Shown: positions 1-8,488, counted from the first letter of the stretch. The stretch is DNA of 33,630 nt from Phallusia fumigata (GCA_008931825.1 QXVZ01022291.1:1-33630), one strand, 5' to 3'. The notes: generated by a model not told the origin, from the letters alone. A program made the numbers and translations.

Positions 1-1500
1 ATTCATTTTTGGGGAGATTGGCGTTTAAGTAAGTAAAATTTTAAGATTATTACAAAAGGTTTTTGGCACTTAAAATTATTTGTTTGTGGCAACTGATTAA
101 CTACGTCTTTACAGTTTCGGGATTTGGAAATTAAAAGTAAGGAAATTCTAACTTCGTCTGTAAACAGAATGGTTTAGTGTTTCTCTTTATCTTAAACCTG
201 AACATACGCAAGTTCCCTATATCTAACGATGCTACTGCCGAAATATACTAATCGGTCATCCGTTCTTGTGCTGGTTGAAGTTGTAAACAAGAATTCAGCC
301 ATGTGTGGAACTTGGAAACTGAAAGGCAGCGCTTTAGAAGTGAGAAAACCTTATTTAGAGCAAGAAAGACAAATTGAGTAAATGTGGTGGCCAGAGTTTT
401 GGTACTTTCATCATTTTGTGTTTTTGAAATATTTTTGCAAAATCTTTTTTTTGGAAATTGAACAGTGGATAAAGTATGTTCAAGTAATACTGTAGATGTG
501 GTATTTAACCTCTAGTCTAAGGTTAAGAACTCCTGAGATGATTGTGAGCAATGACAGGCTAGTAGGTTTGTAATTAGCCCAACCTTTTATCTGAAAATAG
601 CATTGTTATGTATTTACTATGGCAGAACCAGGAAATAGCTCAGATTTTGGTAACTTGTTGGAAATGAACGATTGGTCTAAACAGAAATGGGNATAAAGTA
701 TGTTCAAGTAATACTGTAGATGTGGTATTTAACCTCTAGTCTAAGGTTAAGAACTCCTGAGATGATTGTGAGCAATGACAGGCTAGTAGGTTTGTAATTA
801 GCCCAACCTTTTATCTGAAAATAGCATTGTTATGTATTTACTATGGCAGAACCAGGAAATAGCTCAGATTTTGGTAACTTGTTGGAAATGAACGATTGGT
901 CTAAACAGAAATGGGAAGTGTGTGAAAAAGGTGAAGTATCACTGGTTTTGTTGCTACACTAACTAGCTGCTTGATAACTAGCAGCACCAAGATTAAAGAG
1001 CGCCCAGCAGTACAGCGGAATACAGCGAAAAAACGTCATCAACTGTCCACGTGCAATCAGTGATAACAGTTTGCTTGAAGCATCAACACTTTTAACAAGT
1101 TTTAAGCCTGCGAGCATATTAGCATGCTGCTTGATTTTGTAGTAGAATGAAAAGCCGTGAAAATGGGTAAAATTTAAAAGATGCGACACGATATCAGGTT
1201 AGTAATTGCATCATTTTTAATCAATATTTGTAATTTGTTTCAGCGTTTTGCCCTAAAGTCAGACTTTGTGTGCCATTAAGAATAAAGTCAATAATATTAA
1301 AAAAAACACTTTAAGATTAATTCTTGCTGTGACTTCCAATGGTGTTTGTTTACTCCAATATTCGTCCTAGATGTTTGGTGATGAGCCTCGATACAAACTA
1401 ATAATCGGTTTAAGATTAAAAAATTCGGTCTAGAATCGTGCATTAATTATGATAACAATGCATTTGACATTGTCGATTGTTCGTTACAACTCGTTGACCT
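1..1500. other. Module-free leading region
   Basis: No exon module, hairpin class or RNA gene of the array is recognisable here. The only open frames are short and without homologues elsewhere in the window. A gtttcag acceptor-like sequence lies near 1240, but no exon can be supported. A 223-base haplotype duplication is annotated separately. An imperfect inverted repeat occurs near 960-990 (ctagctgc with gcagc). Confidence 0.5.
469..915. repeat. Duplicate pair around a one-base gap (n at 692)
   Basis: Bases 469-691 and 693-915 are the same 223-base sequence, separated by a single n. Exact adjacent copies split by one ambiguous base point to an assembly join (two haplotypes or two overlapping contigs placed end to end), not a genomic tandem repeat. 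Confidence 0.85.
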
Positions 1501-1512
1501 GCAACTGGCGTA

Positions 1513-1588
1513 ACCTCCCGTGGTGTAGTGGTTAGGTCGCTAGCTTCCCAATATCCTGCCAGGGGTTCGAATCCCACTGCCTGCTAGG
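1513..1588 (+). repeat. tRNA-like element with intact A and B boxes
   Basis: An A box TGGTGTAGTGG (1521-1531) and a B box GGTTCGAATCC (1564-1574) both match the Pol III internal promoter consensus, 43 bases apart. The T-arm stem is imperfect and no clean acceptor stem closes, so this is a tRNA-derived element and not a functional tRNA. Degenerate copies stand at the same place, upstream of E1, in most later units (10788, 11708, 27215), so it travels as part of the unit. Whether Pol III uses it cannot be told. Confidence 0.7.
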
Positions 1589-1739
1589 GTTAGTTTTTAA
1601 TATTTTTTGTGCAAATCTTTAGAAAATCGTGTTTTTACAGTTTCCGTCATTTTTTCTGTTTGAAACCACCATTTTTGATCCCCATTCGAACACCAGAAAC
1701 TAAATGTGTCTTAAACATTTATCGTTTATTTTGTTTCAG

Positions 1740-1937
1740 TCGATGTTTGTGAACTCGGCTGCAACGCAACCTCTGCGTCGACTTGGATGAGAAGTATTGG
1801 GTTGGAGTTGGTCTGCGAAGAAAAGTCGTGTACGAATGAACTAAAATTCAGAAATGCTATTCCCACAGGTTTTTGTTTGAACGACGGTGTGTTCGTTCAT
1901 GTCGATGTCATTGCAAGGATATTCAGTTAGTTACGAG
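1740..1937 (+). pseudogene. E1 exon copy, unit 1 (broken)
   Basis: Bounded by ttgtttcag before and gag|gtaagt after. The 5' part lacks about 30 bases present in other E1 copies (the segment after tcga up to the shared tgtgaactcggctgc), and the frame seen at 10951 is interrupted. The 3' part still reads like the F-V-H-V-D segment of E1 (gtgttcgttcatgtcgatg). It lies between the tRNA-like element and the E1-E2 intron. Confidence 0.55.
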
Positions 1938-1949
1938 GTAAGTTTAGCT

Positions 1950-1990
1950 ACCAACGAATTTGTTTCGTGCATATTACTGCACTTTTGTTT
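1950..1990 (+). other. Conserved core of the E1-E2 intron
   Basis: The core tttcgtgcatattactgc is shared by all E1-E2 introns (also 4351, 11163, 12080, 18420, 27572). In the 4351 copy, outer AACGAA and TTCGTT can pair around it. It carries GTGCAT and not GTGCAC, so it may be a distant or lapsed member of the hairpin set. Confidence 0.45.
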
Positions 1991-2229
1991 CCAAATTTAA
2001 TCACATGTATCTTGAAGCTTGTTTAAAATTTATTAGGTTTTTACAAATACTAATCTTCAATCGCATTCAGTTTTTTTGTCTTTGCGTCTGCCCACGGAAC
2101 AAATAAGGTTGTTCGATTACGCAAATATTTTGGGTTTCAAAGTAAAATAAAATCCATAAGTTTGATCAATTATGAAAACCATTTTTAATTGATGATAAAA
2201 GCACCAATGACGGCCGAAGTTTTTTTTTA

Positions 2230-2795
2230 AACGTGCTTCAAGCAAGCACTGTTGTGTTACAAGCGTCAATTAAATGACACGTCACTTCATTTTGACTTAT
2301 AAGTTTTCCAGCGCTTTTAATTGCCTGTCGCAACCAATCAACCGGCTCCAAATGCAACTCGCTGATTGGTGCAACAAGGTCAGCCATTGGACGGATGAAG
2401 AGCGCTCCTGTGACGTTTCGAGAGCAAGCGATTTGATTGGTCGAAAAAAAGAAAAAATGAAGCCACGTAGCTCTGGCGTGGCGACGTCTCATTCCTCTTT
2501 CACAACTCATGGGGAAGGTGGCCGTGTTGAAGGAAGACGAAGCAAGTGCTACTCACCAGTGGAAAAGATACAAGTAGTTTCATTGTTTAAAATAAACTTT
2601 AATGGTGTCAATNCGGATGAAGAGCGCTCCTGTGACGTTTCGAGAGCAAGCGATTTGATTGGTCGAAAAAAGGAAAAAATGAAGCCACGTAGCTCTGGCG
2701 TGGCGACGTGTCATTCTTCTTTCACAACTCGTGGGGAAGGTGGCCATGTTGAAGGAAGACGACGCAAGTGCTACTCTCCAGTGGAAAAGATACAA
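2230..2795 (+). CDS. E2 exon copy, unit 1, interrupted by an assembly join
   Basis: The acceptor is unclear; the 3' end is caa|gtagtt at 2795 (2573 in the duplicated haplotype piece). From 2274 one frame stays open across the whole segment. It contains SHWTDEERSCDVSRAS and ends SPVEKIQ, which continues in phase 0 into E3. The sequence encoding HWTDEERSCDVS is also the CCAAT/CRE block, so strong conservation there could reflect protein, DNA or both. No family recognised. The n at 2613 and the repeated haplotype make the apparent 242-codon frame an artefact in length. Confidence 0.45.
2362..2443. promoter_or_regulatory. CCAAT/CRE block, copy 1
   Basis: Three ATTGG motifs (2365, 2386, 2436) flank a TGACGT (2411) and the palindrome GAGCGCTC-like agcgctcc. 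The first two are 21 bases apart and the third 50 bases on, close to whole helical turns. The first reads CTGATTGG, a good NF-Y site on the reverse strand. See the copy at 14978 for discussion. Confidence 0.5.
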
Positions 2796-2834
2796 GTAGT
2801 TTCATTGTTTAAAATAAACTTTAATGGTGTCAAT
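2392..2834. repeat. Duplicate pair around n at 2613
   Basis: Bases 2392-2612 and 2614-2834 (221 bases each) are the same segment with only a few substitutions (for example cgacgtctcattcc against cgacgtgtcattct). The differences suggest two alleles of one locus placed in series by the assembler. Confidence 0.8.
2462..2482 (+). other. Small inverted repeat in E2
   Basis: GCCACG pairs with CGTGGC around tagctctgg. The same place in other copies keeps at least five of the pairs (near 15079, gccac with gtggc). Confidence 0.4.
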
Positions 2835-2872
2835 GCAAAAATAGACTGGGGTGCACACTTGTTTATTTCTGC
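2835..2872 (+). other. Intronic hairpin, class beta (E2-E3 intron)
   Basis: Arms gcaaaaatagac and gtttatttctgc pair with one mismatch and one G-T wobble around a tip containing GGTGCACAC. Relative to the 12603 copy the central G-C and C-G pairs are A-T and T-A here: both sides of the stem changed together. This is the most diverged member of the class and the most useful for showing covariation. Confidence 0.75.
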
Positions 2873-2959
2873 ATCGATACCAAATTGTGATATGTCGTTT
2901 AGTATGCTTAAGAAAACTTACCAAACACAAGGTACTGCTGTTGAATCATTTAATTTCAG

Positions 2960-3064
2960 CTACTCGTTTGCTTCTGATCAATACTTTGGGACCATCCGCT
3001 GACTGCTCGACCACCGCCCGAACATTTAAACTGGAGAAACATGGATAAAATTGATGCAAAACAG
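2960..3064 (+). CDS. E3 exon copy, unit 1
   Basis: Acceptor taatttcag at 2959; donor acag|gaaagt, where the first two intron bases are GA and not GT. A frame shifted relative to the best copy (21416) still reads SADCSTTARTFKLEK, matching STDCSTAARTF of the other copies, then stops. Family unknown. The neighbouring introns carry a class beta hairpin before and a class alpha hairpin after. Confidence 0.5.
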
Positions 3065-3134
3065 GAAAGTAAATCTTATCGAACTCAAATGTGACGATTA
3101 ACTGGTGTTACATTATGTTGGATTTTATGACTAG

Positions 3135-3177
3135 CATGGGAAGACAGTATAACGTGCACTTATGCAGTCTTCGCATG
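3135..3177 (+). other. Intronic hairpin, class alpha (E3-E4 intron)
   Basis: Arms catgggaagac and gtcttcgcatg pair with one mismatch. The tip is tataacgtgcacttatg with GTGCAC near its centre; ATA and TAT inside it can pair. Confidence 0.7.
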
Positions 3178-3254
3178 TTAACAAATTTAAACCTATTTTC
3201 ATTAGAAAATCTATGACGCAAAGTTTCACGTACTTCAACTGTTTTATTTCGCAG

Positions 3255-3306
3255 AACGTGAAACAGATGCAAAGTTCTCATGTATTCGAGTGGAAGAGGA
3301 CTTCTA
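3255..3306 (+). pseudogene. E4 exon fragment, unit 1
   Basis: Follows tttcgcag. In phase 1 it reads RETDAKFSCIRVEEDF and then a stop, homologous to DKTDAKFLCIGVE at 5432. The expected 3' half and donor are missing: the sequence runs at 'ttctagtac' directly into the pyrimidine tract upstream of E6, so a deletion has joined the E4 middle to the E5-E6 intron and removed E5. Confidence 0.55.
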
Positions 3307-3331
3307 GTACTGCTTCTAATTTATTTTGCAG

Positions 3332-3450
3332 GAGAAGAAATGGAAACAGAGTGAGCGTGTTTTCAGTTGCGACAGAATCTAGATGGATAGGCATGTAACT
3401 TCTGATCAACTTAAGTTACTGCTAAAAGATTACCAGCCTTTTCCTACGTA
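3332..3450 (+). pseudogene. E6 exon copy, unit 1
   Basis: Starts after attttgcag with gagaagaaatggaaacagag, the homologue of gaaaagaaacggaagcggag at 19679 and 25504. The E6 frame (KETEAEW in good copies) hits a stop where TGG has become TGA. The 3' end is uncertain. Confidence 0.45.
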
Positions 3451-3560
3451 TGTTGCAATGTTGTTTAGTTTTGCGAACATGCTGCGACTCATAGTCCACA
3501 AAAGACAAAATCGAGTGAAACACCTTACCTCTACATTTCGGTTCCGGTTTTAGTTTAAGA

Positions 3561-4143
3561 ACCAAGACACAAATAATCGATTTGAGTCCAGAAACATGCA
3601 AAAAATTGCAATAACATTGCTCCTGACGTTGTCGATTCTTGACTGCTAAATTTTGATCACAATCTGCCGGCAACTTCATAGGTGGTTCGCTTTCTGATCC
3701 CCTGTCCGCGGCTCGAATCTCAGTGGGGTTATTAATTATTTTTTTGGCGTAAATCTGACGGAAAATTGTTTGTGTTAGACATTTTAATCCCCACAGAACA
3801 TCACAGCCCCAAATTTGCCTTTGTCCTAGACATTGGTTTTAAACACTAATGNACCAAGACACAAATAATCGATTTGAGTCCAGAAACATGCAAAAAATTG
3901 CAATAACATTGCTCCTGACGTTGTCGATTCTTGACTGCTAAATTTTGATCACAATCTGCCGGCAACTTCATAGGTGGTTCGCTTTCTGATCCCCTGTCCG
4001 CGGCTCGAATCTCAGTGGGGTTATTAATTATTTTTTTGGCGTAAATCTGACGGAAAATTGTTTGTGTTAGACATTTTAATCCCCACAGAACATCACAGCC
4101 CCAAATTTGCCTTTGTCCTAGACATTGGTTTTAAACACTAATG
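3561..4143. repeat. Duplicate pair around n at 3852
   Basis: Bases 3561-3851 and 3853-4143 are the same 291 bases. As at 692, this is an assembly join. A degenerate tRNA-like element (B-box-like ggctcgaatct, about 3681-3728) is therefore present twice. Confidence 0.85.
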
Positions 4144-4161
4144 TCAGTTATTTTGTTTCAG

Positions 4162-4324
4162 TCGGCTGTGTTGTTTCTGGATGTGGAGAATGCGTTGGAT
4201 CAGAGTTGCTCTGCGAAGGAAAGTCATGTACGGATAACCTGAAATTCAGAAAAGCCACAGTGTTTGTTTCAACCGCGGAGTGTTCATTCATGTCGTCGTC
4301 AATGCAAAGACCTATAGTTTCGAC
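4162..4324 (+). CDS. E1 exon copy, unit 2 (internally deleted)
   Basis: Acceptor ttttgtttcag; donor cgac|gtaagc. Relative to other copies the segment between two near-identical ggatgggga/ggatggga stretches is gone, a deletion between short direct repeats. The remaining exon is open in one frame, with VGSELLCEGKSCTDNLKF in the middle. That frame differs from the one open at 10951, so protein identity across E1 copies is unsettled. Confidence 0.5.
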
Positions 4325-4619
4325 GTAAGCTGTATTGTAACATTTTGTTGCCAACGAATTTGTTTCGTGCATATTACTGCGCTTTCGTTTCCAAATTTAA
4401 TCACATGAATCTTGCAGCTTATTTAAAATTTGTTAGGTTTTTGTTAATAATAATGTTCAATCGCACTTTGCCGCTGCCCACAGAACAAATTAAGTTGTTC
4501 GATTACCCAATTTTATTTGGCCTCCAAAGTACACTGAAATACACATAAGTTTGGCTAAATATAAAAAAATATATTTAATACGTGATAAAAACACCAATGA
4601 TGACGGCCGAAATTTTTTT

Positions 4620-4961
4620 CAAACATGCTTTTAGCAAGCACTGTGGTGATTCAAGCGCCAATCACATCACACTACGTCATGCCAAAACGACCGCCAGTAG
4701 ACCAGTGCTTTGCCTGTCGCAACAAATCAACCGGCTGCAAATGCAACTCGCTAATTGGTGCAATGACGCCAACCATTGGACGGATGAAGAGCGCTCCTGT
4801 GACGTTTCGAGAGCAAGCGTTTCGATTGGTCGAAAAAAGGAAAAAATGTAGCCACGTAGCTTTGGCGTGGCGATGCGTCATTCCTCTTTGTAACTCGTGG
4901 AGAAGGCAGCGTTGCTGACGGAAGACGGCCCGAAGACGTCTCACCAGCGGATAAGATGCAA
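4620..4961 (+). CDS. E2 exon copy, unit 2
   Basis: Donor gatgcaa|gtagtt; the acceptor is not clear. A frame from 4625 stays open through most of it and includes CFACRNKSTGCKCNSL, a cysteine spacing that hints at metal binding. The cysteines are not kept in other copies, so I give that little weight. The alternative frame used in unit 1 (HWTDEERSCDVS) is also present. The 3' end reads SPADKMQ, matching SPVEKIQ. Confidence 0.4.
4750..4832. promoter_or_regulatory. CCAAT/CRE block, copy 2
   Basis: Three ATTGG motifs and TGACGT in the same order and spacing as copy 1. The stretch ccattggacggatgaagag is identical to it, while the flanking bases differ much more. Confidence 0.5.
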
Positions 4962-5000
4962 GTAGTTTCATTGTTTTAAATAAACTTTGTTCGTGTCGTT

Positions 5001-5038
5001 GTAGAAGCAGACTGGGGTGCACACTAGTTTCCTTCTAC
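5001..5038 (+). other. Intronic hairpin, class beta
   Basis: Arms gtagaagcagac and gtttccttctac around a tip with GGTGCACACTA. The outer T-A pair here replaces the C-G pair of the 2835 and 12603 copies, a compensatory change. One C-C mismatch in the stem. Confidence 0.75.
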
Positions 5039-5125
5039 ATCGATACCGAATTGTAATCTGTTGTTGAGTAAGTTTAACAAAACTTACCAAATGCACTGTA
5101 CTGCTGTTGAGTCATTTTGTTTCAG

Positions 5126-5234
5126 GTCCTCGTGTGGCTTCTGATAAATTCTGTGAAACCATCCGTCAACTGCTCGGCCGCCGCCCAGGCATTTAAATTG
5201 GAAAAACAAAGACAAAATAAATAGCGCACAACAG
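5126..5234 (+). CDS. E3 exon copy, unit 2
   Basis: Acceptor ttgtttcag; donor acaacag|gcaagc, a GC-AG type intron. Length 109, phase 0 to 1. Reads VLVWLLINSVKPSVNCSAAA, then AFKLEK, with a stop near the 3' end; homologous to the fully open 21416 copy. Confidence 0.55.
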
Positions 5235-5312
5235 GCAAGCAAAACTTAATTTCAAATCGAAATCAAATTTAACGATTTACTGCCGTTGCATTATGTTAGC
5301 TTTTAGGACGGG

Positions 5313-5355
5313 CATGCGATGACAGTGTAACGTGCACTTATTCTGTCTTCGCATG
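5313..5355 (+). other. Intronic hairpin, class alpha
   Basis: Arms catgcgatgacag and ctgtcttcgcatg pair with one mismatch; tip with ACGTGCAC. Confidence 0.75.
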
Positions 5356-5431
5356 TTGATAAATTTAAACCTTTTTGATTGGGTTAAATATGACGCAGAA
5401 TTCTTTGTACTTCCCCTGTTTTGTTTCGCAG

Positions 5432-5502
5432 AAGATAAAACAGATGCAAAGTTCTTGTGTATTGGAGTGGAAATGGACCAAGATAAAAAATGGTTCAAAC
5501 AG
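5432..5502 (+). CDS. E4 exon copy, unit 2 (open)
   Basis: Acceptor ttgtttcgcag; donor ttcaaacag|gttta. Length 71, phase 1 to 0, open throughout: DKTDAKFLCIGVEMDQDKKW, then FKQ. The pattern A-x-F-x-C ... K-W-F-K resembles the B and C strands of a titin-type immunoglobulin domain, but the other E4 copies keep only the A/E-F-x-C part. I treat the likeness as a lead, not an assignment. Preceded by a class alpha hairpin intron. Confidence 0.55.
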
Positions 5503-5793
5503 GTTTAAGTTACATTTTGGATTTTTGTTTATGTTCCGGCCTGATTACCGTAAAACATAATTTAAAAACCGTAAAAACAGGTATAATATAGAAAACTATT
5601 GTTGCCATAATGTTTTGGCTTTTGCTTTAGCCGACCTAACATAACATACAAATCTAGCCATATGTAATGACAAAACCATATGTAATGTTTGCTGCTTAAT
5701 TGCCGACTTTAAATTAATATAAGTTAATAAATTAGATATTTTTGATGCAACTTGGCAAAAAATATGAATATTTGATTTTTGGTTTTGTTGCAG

Positions 5794-5890
5794 ATTTCGT
5801 GAAATAAAGACAAATAAAAATTACCAGAGTACAGAAGACAACCAGAGACGTGTTAGAAAAATCAATGAATCGACGTTTTCGGTGAATCTA
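5794..5890 (+). pseudogene. E5 exon copy, unit 2 (broken)
   Basis: Acceptor ttttgttgcag. The 5' half is shortened against the open copy at 30484; the 3' half keeps gacaaccagagacgtgttagaaaa-like sequence. Donor-like ttttcg|gtgaatc is kept. The 5503-5793 intron has an internal segment (gccgacctaacataacatac) shared with the 19182-19446 intron. Confidence 0.5.
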
Positions 5891-5900
5891 TTTCTACTGC

Positions 5901-5942
5901 CACGCGAAGCGGTATAGCGTGTACCTATTCTGTCTTCGCATG
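5901..5942 (+). other. Intronic hairpin, class alpha, decayed tip
   Basis: Arms cacgcgaag and cttcgcatg. The tip reads GTGTAC in place of GTGCAC, so the self-complementary hexamer is lost. Useful as a natural negative. Confidence 0.55.
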
Positions 5943-6033
5943 TTAACATGTTTAAACCCGTGATAAACGAGGTTACATATCGCATTAACACCTAGTACTG
6001 TTTCTAGATTGTTTTACGTGTTTTCATTTGCAG

Positions 6034-6115
6034 CCGACTCAAGTTGGATAGTGGAATGTGACATGTTAAAAGGATGCCAGCTTATTCCTTCGAACAGGGG
6101 CACCGGCACGTAGAG
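6034..6115 (+). pseudogene. E6-like exon, unit 2
   Basis: Acceptor tttcatttgcag and a canonical donor tagag|gtaaga. The middle (gatgccagcttattccttcg) matches gattaccagccttttcctacg in E6 of unit 1, but the KETEAEW start is absent. No open frame through it that matches other copies. Confidence 0.4.
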
Positions 6116-6251
6116 GTAAGACCTAGAATCCCGAAAATGTAGTTTATTGGTTTTATACATTCTATCATAATTACCTAACACCGAGATTTATCTATGTGTT
6201 TGTGGAGTTATTATGACTTGCCTACGAATGTTGCAATGTTTGTTTATTCAG

Positions 6252-6312
6252 GTATACCGCATAACAGCGAGATACATGTCAACATGTCCACAGCAGGAAC
6301 CACCTGCTTAAT
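6252..6312 (+). pseudogene. F exon copy, 5'-truncated
   Basis: After ttattcag; ends taat|gtaagt. Only the 3' part of F (agatacatgtcaacatgtcc) remains, and the F frame meets a stop just before the donor. Confidence 0.5.
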
Positions 6313-6326
6313 GTAAGTAAACTTAC
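6313..6326 (+). other. Self-complementary donor gtaagtaaacttac
   Basis: The six intron bases gtaagt are followed after two bases by their exact reverse complement acttac. The same 14 bases follow F at 7899, 8893, 20452, 26156, 29302 and 31722, with one change at 30226. The donor could fold back on itself or pair with another copy. Confidence 0.65.
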
Positions 6327-6546
6327 AATTATCGAGAGTACGTGTTTAGTCGAGTTAGGCAGAATACAAAGCAAAATAAATTATTAGAGCCTAATCAGTA
6401 ATGTTCACGCTTTTAAAATATCGATATGTGTGGTTTGTTGCAATTATCCGATATTAGAAGCTTACATGAGCTTTCTGTGTTTGAAACTTTAAAGTAAACG
6501 ACGATTTAGTGAAGTTAAGTTTCGTGAACACTTCCCTGTTGCTGCT

Positions 6547-6635
6547 CCGAATAGTGAGCCCGGTGTTGATTTTTGCATGATTTGCATGTTGAACTTGCTA
6601 CTTTGCATGTCACGTGTGTTCCGTTAACTATTTGG
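6547..6635 (+). other. Long-loop inverted repeat, class epsilon (F-G intron)
   Basis: ccgaatagt pairs with actatttgg (one G-T wobble) across about 70 bases. The same arms occur at 9094, 14161 and 29402. Confidence 0.5.
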
Positions 6636-6851
6636 TCGTCAGCATCAGTACAAGTGTCCACACCAAAATATTAACGCATTCTACAAACATAGTCGTTTAA
6701 ACATGTTGTGGATTACATTCAAAACTAACCTGTGTCAGCTAACTACGCCTAAAATATGCTACAAAATTACAATGAGCCATACTATTATATATTCTTGGTA
6801 ACCTTGAGCACATTGCTCGAACGTGAATGCTGTGTTGTAGTTTTGTTGCAG

Positions 6852-6962
6852 ATGGCTATTCAACACCTTTCCGAAATATCAAGTGGATTGCCAAACCTGC
6901 CGAAGTAAAAGCAATGGAGGAATCCGGTACATTATCGTTATTCAAAGCATCGCACACCAAAT
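6852..6962 (+). CDS. G exon copy (open)
   Basis: Acceptor ttttgttgcag; donor ccaaat|gtaagc. Length 111, phase 1 to 1, open through the exon: GYSTPFRNIKWIAKP, then AMEESGTLSLFKASHTK. The other G copies stop at GGTACATGA in this frame but are open in a second frame (QKQWRNPV in the middle). See findings. Confidence 0.5.
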
Positions 6963-7026
6963 GTAAGCAAACAACCGTAAAACACTTACGTTAGGAGTAT
7001 GTTTTAATTCTGTTTTTTTTGGGGGG

Positions 7027-7093
7027 GCAAGTATTACTGCGACGAAGAAAGAAACAAAACAGACAAGGAATTAGACAACCGGCATTTTTACAG
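7027..7093 (+). CDS. H exon copy
   Basis: Starts at gcaagtattactgcgac. The AG of the acceptor has been replaced by a run of g. Ends acag|ctaagt: the donor position shows CT and not GT. In phase 1 it reads KYYCDEERNKTDKELDNRHF. Flanked by the G-H intron and a class gamma hairpin intron. Confidence 0.5.
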
Positions 7094-7179
7094 CTAAGTT
7101 TGAAATTATTTATCTTTATTTGTAACTAACTAAATGTAACATAAATTTCGGTTTACATACGAATTCAACTAAATACCGA

Positions 7180-7206
7180 GGTGGTTCAGAGTGCACGCTG
7201 ACCGCC
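7180..7206 (+). other. Intronic hairpin, class gamma (after H)
   Basis: ggtggt pairs with accgcc (one wobble). After one bulged base, CAG pairs with CTG and closes an 8-base tip, aGTGCACg. Confidence 0.75.
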
Positions 7207-7321
7207 CGTTGTACGCCAATTGTATTAATTGTCCTAATCACGCTTGTTCAATATAATATACTATCATCAATCACTAATATCGTTATATTTCGTTTTGTTA
7301 TTTCTGCGCTTTTTTCCTCAG

Positions 7322-7418
7322 CACCTTTGACCAGAACAGCTTACCAGAGACCATCACTGCTTTTATGAACAGTGGGAATTCAAATGGTCAGAAGGAAAAA
7401 CGATTTTGTGTTTAACCG
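7322..7418 (+). CDS. I exon copy
   Basis: Acceptor tttttcctcag; donor accg|gcgagt (GC type). Reads TFDQNSLPETITAFMNSG, then NSNGQKEKRFCV and a stop. Aligns residue by residue with IFDQHWSQRTISACRNIG... at 9879, with most changes in the amino acids and not in the frame. Confidence 0.55.
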
Positions 7419-7538
7419 GCGAGTCGAGCACATTTCCCGTGAACGATTGTAAACTTAAGTTAAATATAATGTTCCGGGATCATTTGGTTCAACACAAAAT
7501 TTGTTTTTTTTTCTGTCTGTGGTATGTTTTTGTTTTAG

Positions 7539-7715
7539 AAGCTTGATTAATTTGCCGCTGACAACGTGAACTCTTGGCAACTGGAATTGGAGGAGAGTTC
7601 TTCTTCCTTCGTATGGACAACTTCCAGTTCATGATTGGATGAAAGTCAAGCAGCGAGCGGACAATCTCGTCATCCAGGACTTTTGTGTTTTCCACTACGG
7701 AAATTGCTCTATAAG
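7539..7715 (+). pseudogene. J exon copy (broken)
   Basis: Acceptor tttttgttttag; donor ctataag|gtatac. Homologous to the open J at 8574 with an insertion relative to it; the frame is broken near the start. The short J-F intron after it lacks the acceptor AG (ttgctg for ttgcag). Confidence 0.5.
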
Positions 7716-7793
7716 GTATACCATGCATGCCACATATACACCGAGCTATGTACAACAAATTCGGAACAATGACAACGAATTTTGATCTTGCTG

Positions 7794-7898
7794 ATTTTAA
7801 TCCAAATCCGTTTCAAACACCTGATGAATTTCGACATGAATTCACAACAGAGGAAGTGAGATACAAGTCAACGTGTCTACAGGAACCAACTGCTGAAT
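7794..7898 (+). CDS. F exon copy (open)
   Basis: Length 105, phase 1 to 1, open: FNPNPFQTPDEFRHEFTTEE, then VRYKSTCLQEPTAE. F is the best conserved module: N-P-F-Q, E-F-R-H-E and Q-E-P-T-A-E recur. Charged and low in hydrophobics; no known domain recognised. Followed by the self-complementary donor (7899-7912). Confidence 0.6.
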
Positions 7899-7912
7899 GT
7901 AAGTAAACTTAC
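7899..7912 (+). other. Self-complementary donor
   Basis: gtaagtaaacttac directly after F. Confidence 0.65.
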
Positions 7913-7944
7913 AATTGTCAAAGGTGCGTGGTTAGTCGAGTTAG

Positions 7945-7990
7945 AATTCTAACTTCCTATTTTCGTGGGGACGGTTCGAATCCCACTGCT
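7945..7990 (+). repeat. tRNA-like fragment inside an F-H join
   Basis: B box ggttcgaatcc at 7973-7983 followed by the usual cactgctcact tail. It takes the place of module G, between F and H. Confidence 0.5.
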
Positions 7991-8017
7991 CACTATATTC
8001 ATTATCTTTGTTGTAAG

Positions 8018-8081
8018 CATTATTGCTGCGAGAAAGAACAAAAGGAAACAAAAGAGATTACGATTCAGGCAATTTACGCAG
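8018..8081 (+). pseudogene. H exon copy
   Basis: Starts after ttgtaag and ends acgcag|ttgcat, so no GT donor. Homologous to H at 9616 with small indels. Confidence 0.45.
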
Positions 8082-8157
8082 TTGCATTTGGTTAAATTTC
8101 TTGACATGTAACTAATTAAGCGTAATGTCTGTCTACAAAGGAAAATCTAAATACGTA

Positions 8158-8184
8158 GGTGGCACAGAGTGAACGATGGCCACC
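8158..8184 (+). other. Intronic hairpin, class gamma, compensated stem
   Basis: ggtggc pairs with gccacc: the T-A pair of the other copies has become C-G on both sides. The tip reads gtgaac, so the stem is kept while the loop hexamer has changed. Confidence 0.65.
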
Positions 8185-8274
8185 CCTTGTACGCCAATTG
8201 CATTGATTGTCCTAAACACATTTTGCATTAACTATGTATCACTCGTTTTGTTATTTCTGGGCTTTTTTCTTCTG

Positions 8275-8371
8275 ATCATTAAACCAACTCTGGCACAGGA
8301 GACAAACACTTCTTGTAGGTCTACTGGGGTTTGAGAACGACAGCCAATTAAAACAACTCTATGCTAAACAG
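8275..8371 (+). pseudogene. I exon copy (acceptor lost)
   Basis: Aligns with I at 9879 (gacca.. tggcacaggagac). The acceptor reads ttcttctga with no AG. Ends ctaaacag|gcgagt, again a GC donor. Confidence 0.45.
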
Positions 8372-8462
8372 GCGAGTCAAGCACATTACTAGTAGACGAT
8401 TGTAAACTAAAGTTAAAAATAATGTTGTACGGCTAGTGGTTAACAAAATTTGTTTCGTAAAA

Positions 8463-8488
8463 GCGAAACAGGGTGCACACTGTTTCGC
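8463..8488 (+). other. Intronic hairpin, class delta (I-J intron), perfect
   Basis: GCGAAACAG pairs perfectly with CTGTTTCGC around the 8-base tip gGTGCACa. It lies in the middle of a 202-base intron (8372-8573). It has the same tip and the same closing CAG/CTG as class gamma, although the rest of the two introns is unrelated. Confidence 0.8.

Noticed and set aside
1513-1588. A functional tRNA gene
   Set aside because: Internal promoter boxes are intact but acceptor and T stems do not close properly.
2274-3002. 242-codon open frame, the longest in the window
   Set aside because: It crosses an n and the same segment twice; the length comes from the assembly duplication.
4148-4372. Minus-strand frames over E1 and E2 (also 4672-5022, 11852-12331, 18085-18495)
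   Set aside because: They are antisense shadows: all splice signals and phase agreements lie on the plus strand.
4625-4918. CFACRNKSTGCKC as a zinc-binding domain
   Set aside because: The cysteines are absent from the homologous E2 copies.
8463-8488. GTGCAC loop as a sign of a retroviral remnant
   Set aside because: The loop resembles a viral dimerisation loop only in the hexamer. No viral genes, LTRs or primer-binding site are seen, and the hairpins occur in host-like introns in many classes.
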